From Shewanella sp. KT0246 (GTDB lineage Bacteria > Pseudomonadota > Gammaproteobacteria > Enterobacterales > Shewanellaceae), in the NCBI RefSeq assembly GCF_019654955.1, contig NZ_BPEV01000015.1, positions 1 through 64,000 of the forward strand: 64,000 nucleotides of DNA, read 5' to 3'. How positions within the stretch are numbered: the stretch's first letter is position 1; every line of letters starts with the position of its first letter. A program made the translations under genes and the position numbers. Positions 60,011-64,000 of the stretch are shown in pieces. The notes beneath the pieces are model-generated. The model saw only the letters and a list, made by a program, of their open reading frames with translations. It was not told where the DNA came from and searched no databases.

Positions 60011-60859
60011 GTGGAACAAGTTACTATCGTCATTGATTTTTTAGCAACTTATAAGTTGTTTGTTACTGTACTAATTATCCTACTGCTGTCGATGCTTAAA
60101 CGCTTTGTGGTGTCTAAGATCCGTGGTGATGTGGCTTTTGTGAGTGAAGGTCAACGTAAATGGATGTCTCGTACTAAAAACGGCACCTTTATTTTAATCG
60201 TCATGGTGTTGTTTTTACTGTGGCAAACCGAGATTAATAAGTTTGCGCTGTCTGTTACCGCTATTGCGATTGCCTTTGTGGTGGCGTCAAAAGAAATCAT
60301 TTTGTGTTTTACCGGCTCGATTCAACGGGCGAGTTCGCGCTCATTTGTGATTGGCGACTGGATTGAAGTGGGCAAGCTGTGTGGTGAGGTCATCGAGCAC
60401 AATCTAATGGCGACGGTGATCCAAGAGATTGATTTACACCATGGTCAGTACCATTACACGGGGAAAACGGTCACCTTCCCTAATAGTATGTTCTTTAGTT
60501 ATGCGGTGAAAAACCTCAACTTTATGAAGCGCTATGTTTATCACAGCTTTAATATTACGGTCGTTGAGTTTGTAAACCTGTATCCGCTGTTCCCAGATTT
60601 AGTTAAAAAGATTGAAGCACACTGCGAAGACTTTCTAGAAGTCGCGACCCGATATAATAATATTATTGAAAGGCACGCGGGTGTTGACCTACCAGGGCCT
60701 GAGCCACACATTCATATTCACAGTGGGCCTGCTGGCGAACAAGTCGTCCATATTATGATTTTTTGCCCCACTGAGCGCGCAACGCATTTAGAGCAACATA
60801 TCAGAAAAGACTTTATGGTGGCTTACCATGAGGCTTTCCCTAAATCGGATAAAGCTTGA
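60011..60859 (+). CDS. MscS-family mechanosensitive channel
   Basis: This 282-residue small-conductance channel family protein has membrane helices at about 14-32, 57-72 and a pore-lining helix near 76-105 (ALSVTAIAIAFVVASKEIIL). The MscS beta-domain follows (FVIGDWIEVGKLCGEVIEHN; VTFPNSMFFSYAVKN) and an alpha/beta C-terminal domain. Translation starts at a GTG with AGAAGG just upstream. It probably releases solutes on hypo-osmotic shock; a more specialised role cannot be excluded. Confidence 0.88.
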   Translation: MEQVTIVIDFLATYKLFVTVLIILLLSMLKRFVVSKIRGDVAFVSEGQRKWMSRTKNGTFILIVMVLFLLWQTEINKFALSVTAIAIAFVVASKEIILCFTGSIQRASSRSFVIGDWIEVGKLCGEVIEHNLMATVIQEIDLHHGQYHYTGKTVTFPNSMFFSYAVKNLNFMKRYVYHSFNITVVEFVNLYPLFPDLVKKIEAHCEDFLEVATRYNNIIERHAGVDLPGPEPHIHIHSGPAGEQVVHIMIFCPTERATHLEQHIRKDFMVAYHEAFPKSDKA

Positions 60860-60904
60860 TGCGTTAACCTCAATATCCAATGCGCTTCTAATGCAATAAC
60901 ACCA

Positions 60905-60932
60905 AAAAAGCCACTCAATCGAGTGGCTTTTT
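60905..60932. terminator. Bidirectional terminator between the MscS gene and yjjG
   Basis: A perfect 12-bp stem with loop AATC has A-rich and T-rich ends, so it can stop both the plus-strand channel gene and the minus-strand yjjG transcript. Confidence 0.9.
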
Positions 60933-60999
60933 GATGTGTCATTTTAAACGCTGTGCTACTCAAACCTTAAAAATTCTATTTGTTAAGATAAGAGAAAAC

Positions 61000-61680
61000 T
61001 TACTTAGCTGAATGCAGTAAATCGTGCAATTGATGTAAGTCTTTTACTTCAAACGTGGGGGTAATGCCGTCCGTGGTTTGTTTGCCATGGTGGTTAAGCC
61101 AGCAAGTATCAATACCTGCATTTACGCCGCCTAGAATATCCGAGTGTAGGTTATCACCCACCATCAATACGGTGTTTTTGTCTGGGTTACCCATTAACTC
61201 GAAGGTGTGCTCAAAAATACTCACATCGGGCTTGGCTTTGCCAAACTGCTCTGAAATCACCACATGTTCAAATGATGCTTTAAAGCCTGTGCGTTCTAAA
61301 CGAACATTTTGCAGCTCAGTAAGACCATTGGTAATAATGCCAAGGCTCGCTTTACCTTTAAGGCTTGATACCAATTGTTTAGCACCCGGCAGTGGCTGAC
61401 AAATATCAGCCATGGCGGCTAAAAAGTCACTGTTAAGACGCTTTGTGGTTACGCCAAGTTTTTGCGCCCAATGTAAAAAACGTGTGTGTTGCAGCTCAGC
61501 GGCATCGATTAAGCCTTGCTGATAATCTACCCAAAGTTGTTTGTTTACCGACTGATAGAATGCGTAATCAGTAGTATCAAAGTCGATATCAAAACGGGAA
61601 AACATTAACTTTAACCCTGCAAAAATATCAAAATCAAACAAGGTTTCGTCGGCGTCAAACAATATCCATTGGTACTTCAT
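61000..61680 (-). CDS. yjjG: HAD-family pyrimidine 5'-nucleotidase YjjG
   Basis: YjjG dephosphorylates noncanonical and pyrimidine nucleoside monophosphates. The 226-residue HAD hydrolase has motif I WILFDADETLFDFD, motif II LGIITNGLTELQ, motif III lysine in FGKAKPD and motif IV VLMVGDNLHSDILGG. The YjjG-like cap lies between motifs I and II. It is 41 bp downstream of the kinase gene and may be cotranscribed. Confidence 0.92.
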   Translation of the reverse strand: MKYQWILFDADETLFDFDIFAGLKLMFSRFDIDFDTTDYAFYQSVNKQLWVDYQQGLIDAAELQHTRFLHWAQKLGVTTKRLNSDFLAAMADICQPLPGAKQLVSSLKGKASLGIITNGLTELQNVRLERTGFKASFEHVVISEQFGKAKPDVSIFEHTFELMGNPDKNTVLMVGDNLHSDILGGVNAGIDTCWLNHHGKQTTDGITPTFEVKDLHQLHDLLHSAK

Positions 61681-61721
61681 TGCTAGCCCTTATGGGGGTT
61701 ATATCAAGATACTAAAAAGCG

Positions 61722-62801
61722 TTATTCAAATAGGGTTTTAAGGCTTGATTCTTGCGCCACTAAACTCTTGAATACCGTAAGCTGGTTAGCTGCTCGGTCT
61801 AGGTTATGGCCTTCACGATGGATACCAAAGTACACATCACCGTTTAAGTGGTCGGTTAAAAAGCGCGAACCCAGCATGAGCGCCATGACTTTAAGGCCTA
61901 ACCATAAACTGCGCTTTTCAATTGGCGTTAAAATATCGGCCAATTGCTCGGTATAAGCTTCACACGCGGCGGCAATAATTTCAGGACGAGCAACGACTTT
62001 ATCAAGTGCGGTTGAGTCCTCTTCCTCTGGTGAGCAAAAAGCGCGAACCATGTCACCAAAGTCATACATCAAGTAGCCTTTCATGCAGGTGTCGATATCT
62101 ATCACGGCCATGCTCGACATGTCGCGTTTATCAAACAGCATGTTGTTGATTTTGGTGTCATTATGGCAAATACGTAGCGGTAATTGGCTTTCAACTTTTG
62201 CAAGTTCATCAAACAAGCTTTGTTGCGACAAGGCTAATTCGGCCCACTCGCGACAGTCAGCCAGTCTGCCCGATTTGTCATCGGCAACCGCTTGCTTAAG
62301 CTGCTCTATACGCTGAGGAAGGTTTAAAAAGTTAGGGATAACATCTTCAAGGCTATTGGCATCTAGATCACTTAATGCATGAGCAAAGTGGCCAAAAGCA
62401 CTGGCTGCCATTTTAGCTTCATCTTGATTTGTGACCACTTCAATGGTGTGACTGTTAGCCAAATAGCGGATTGCACGCCAAAAGCCTTTGTCGCCTAAAT
62501 TGACAGACAAGCGGCCGTCTTTTAACACCACAGGGGAAATCACGTCGAGCTGGTATTCGCCATTATTGGCTTTTTGAATGAGGTGATGGCTGACTTTTGC
62601 GGCATTGTCGATTAACACTTCTGGCTTAGTAAACACCGTCGTATTAATTTTTTGTAGCACTATGTGGCCTGTTGACCACCTTACTAAGTAAGTTTGGTTA
62701 ATATGACCATTGCCTAACGGCGAAACACTCGCATTTTCATCAATAATTCCATACAAAGGCAAAATTGTTTGCCTAATAAACTCAACCACCCAACTCTCCA
62801 T
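61722..62801 (-). CDS. APH-family phosphotransferase (possibly N-acetylhexosamine kinase-like)
   Basis: This protein kinase-like small-molecule phosphotransferase has about 359 residues. The nucleotide loop is near SPLGNGHINQTYLV. The catalytic loop is LRICHNDTKINNMLFD and the metal-binding AVIDIDTCMKGYLMYDFGD. The HNDTKxxN pattern and length are like the N-acetylhexosamine 1-kinase branch, but the substrate cannot be assigned from sequence. The frame continues to a GTG at 62849. I chose the ATG at 62801 because the family core begins soon after; neither start has a clear ribosome site. Confidence 0.82.
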   Translation of the reverse strand: MESWVVEFIRQTILPLYGIIDENASVSPLGNGHINQTYLVRWSTGHIVLQKINTTVFTKPEVLIDNAAKVSHHLIQKANNGEYQLDVISPVVLKDGRLSVNLGDKGFWRAIRYLANSHTIEVVTNQDEAKMAASAFGHFAHALSDLDANSLEDVIPNFLNLPQRIEQLKQAVADDKSGRLADCREWAELALSQQSLFDELAKVESQLPLRICHNDTKINNMLFDKRDMSSMAVIDIDTCMKGYLMYDFGDMVRAFCSPEEEDSTALDKVVARPEIIAAACEAYTEQLADILTPIEKRSLWLGLKVMALMLGSRFLTDHLNGDVYFGIHREGHNLDRAANQLTVFKSLVAQESSLKTLFE

Positions 62802-62911
62802 ATCTTTTTGTTGCGAGCGAGACAGTTTAATACGATTGATATAAACCACAACACTTACAATGCTAATTTACTGAGTATCGCCCAGTTTGGCGTAATACTC
62901 AGTCGTGAACA

Positions 62912-63997
62912 TCATAATCCTTTGATATATTTTGCAAAGGCTGGCTGACTTGATAGCGTTGCCTGGCTGCCTTTTAAGCTAAAGTTATAACCACAAAGCT
63001 TAAAGCTGCCCCGCATGGCCACATTATTGATAATTTGATTGTTATCTAGTGGTGAGAACCTCGCCTCTGTGCCACTGTCAGCCATTAAATCGACCTGCAT
63101 TGGGCGGAATTTGCTGCCATCGTTAAAAGTCAGTTCAGCGCAGCGTTTGTCACCTTTGGCGGTGTCTAAACGCCAAATAGGCTGGGCATCGCCTTCATCA
63201 CCTAACCAACGAAGCACTAATACATCTTGCTGGAGTATCAGCCAAAAACCATCTGGCAGTTTAACCCTTGCGGTTTCGTTAATAGTTTCTGGTTGGGCTA
63301 TTGGCGCGATTTCGACAGGTTCCTGCTCTACTTCACCACCTGTAAATAACAGGCTAATGAGGTAAATAAACAAGGTAATGGCTAATACGATGCCTAAACC
63401 TTTAGCCACCATCAGCAATACTTTTTGATTGCTTTGGGCCCAAATAAGCCAAGACTTTAATAGTTCCGATAACGAACCTGACTCTAACGCACCGCGATCG
63501 ACCCGATATGTGGGTTTATCATCGGCGGCATAATGTGACTCACCATCTTGCTGACTTTGGCCTAAATGGTTAACTTTTGAGTGGTTAGCAGAGTTATCTG
63601 ACTCTTCTCTATAAACGGTTTCTTGCTGATATCCCGGCTCAAAATTTTGTTCGTATGTTTGCGCTTCATCAAATTCAGCATCAAAGTGTTGATGACTATG
63701 CCCAGACTCGCCAATGGTTGGCTCTCGTCTGCGACGCGCTTGTCCTGAGGCCTCACCTGCTTTTATGTGCGGGCCGTTATAACCCATCACATAAATGGTT
63801 TTACGTTGATTAGTTTTTGGGGCAGGAAGCCACGCAAAACCAGCACTCACAATCGCGGCAAGTATAAATAAAATGCTAGTGACAACGGCAGGAAAGCTTA
63901 AGCTCAACGATAAACTGAATAGCAATAATAAGGTTAACGGGATAGCAATTATCGAGTTTGGTTTTGCAGCGTCTTTAACACGGCGCAAGCTGCTCAA
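62912..63997 (-). CDS. Hypothetical membrane protein (5' end may lie beyond the window)
   Basis: I do not recognise this protein. The visible 361 residues have two adjacent membrane helices (about 18-37 and 39-57). A polar, Gln/Glu/His-rich linker follows (about 70-185), then a third membrane helix (about 194-217) and a small C-terminal domain with two cysteines (KRCAELTF, FKLCGYNF). The first available start is a TTG three bases from the edge, so the true start may be outside. It lies 62 bp or more upstream of the kinase gene on the same strand. Confidence 0.6.
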   Translation of the reverse strand: MSSLRRVKDAAKPNSIIAIPLTLLLLFSLSLSLSFPAVVTSILFILAAIVSAGFAWLPAPKTNQRKTIYVMGYNGPHIKAGEASGQARRRREPTIGESGHSHQHFDAEFDEAQTYEQNFEPGYQQETVYREESDNSANHSKVNHLGQSQQDGESHYAADDKPTYRVDRGALESGSLSELLKSWLIWAQSNQKVLLMVAKGLGIVLAITLFIYLISLLFTGGEVEQEPVEIAPIAQPETINETARVKLPDGFWLILQQDVLVLRWLGDEGDAQPIWRLDTAKGDKRCAELTFNDGSKFRPMQVDLMADSGTEARFSPLDNNQIINNVAMRGSFKLCGYNFSLKGSQATLSSQPAFAKYIKGL

Positions 63998-64000
63998 ACC

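Noticed and set aside
59772-60044. Plus-strand frame of 90 codons before the MscS-type gene
   Set aside because: It runs through the inverted repeat and overlaps the start of the channel gene in another frame; no ribosome site and no recognisable protein.

Overview
The window is chromosomal DNA of a gammaproteobacterium, most probably Shewanella or a close relative. The evidence is the protein sequences (SecA ending in a CPCGSG zinc motif, SlmA, YicC, FadL, YigI-type thioesterase, RarD), the dcw cluster order without ddl, and a moderate to low GC content. No database search was possible, so the genus is an inference.

Region 1 (1-22,144): the 5' end of a 16S rRNA gene leaves the left edge on the minus strand, with P1/P2 promoters and a boxA. 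Next come secA, an M23 peptidase gene and a divergent dciA. A complete division and cell-wall cluster follows, read right to left: mraZ-rsmH-ftsL-ftsI-murE-murF-mraY-murD-ftsW-murG-murC-ftsQ-ftsA-ftsZ-lpxC. Many genes overlap by 1-4 bases or abut. A three-repeat MraZ operator and a promoter sit in front of mraZ.

Region 2 (22,145-47,700) is housekeeping DNA. It holds a small unknown gene behind a 7-bp tandem repeat, glpK, fadL and leuABCD with a leader peptide and attenuator that were not previously marked. It continues with recQ, a thioesterase gene, rarD, a PH-domain protein gene, argA (possible ARG boxes), rpmBG, radC, coaBC, dut, slmA, folE, rph-pyrE (intercistronic terminator/attenuator), a ketopantoate reductase-like gene, an lgt of unusual Bacteroidota-like character, and yicC.

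Region 3 (47,701-57,578) is a genomic island of about 9.8 kb inserted at the 3' end of yicC. A second, diverged copy of the last ~110 bp of yicC, followed by a terminator-like hairpin, marks the far end. The island holds a P4-type integrase gene whose catalytic tyrosine has been frameshifted away, an unknown small gene, and a restriction-modification operon. That operon encodes a C-protein, a Mrr-type nuclease/helicase fusion and two separate DNA methyltransferases, with a recognisable C-box operator. An AlpA-like regulator gene and a deletion scar joining a radC-like 5' part to a hipA 3' part complete it. Target site and contents recall the mobilizable genomic islands known at yicC in Vibrio and Shewanella, but this copy looks immobile.

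Region 4 (57,579-64,000): directly beyond the island is an AspBHI-like modification-dependent endonuclease gene. After it come a CpcT/CpeT-family gene, a MscS-type channel gene, yjjG, an APH-family kinase gene and an unidentified membrane protein gene that reaches the right edge.
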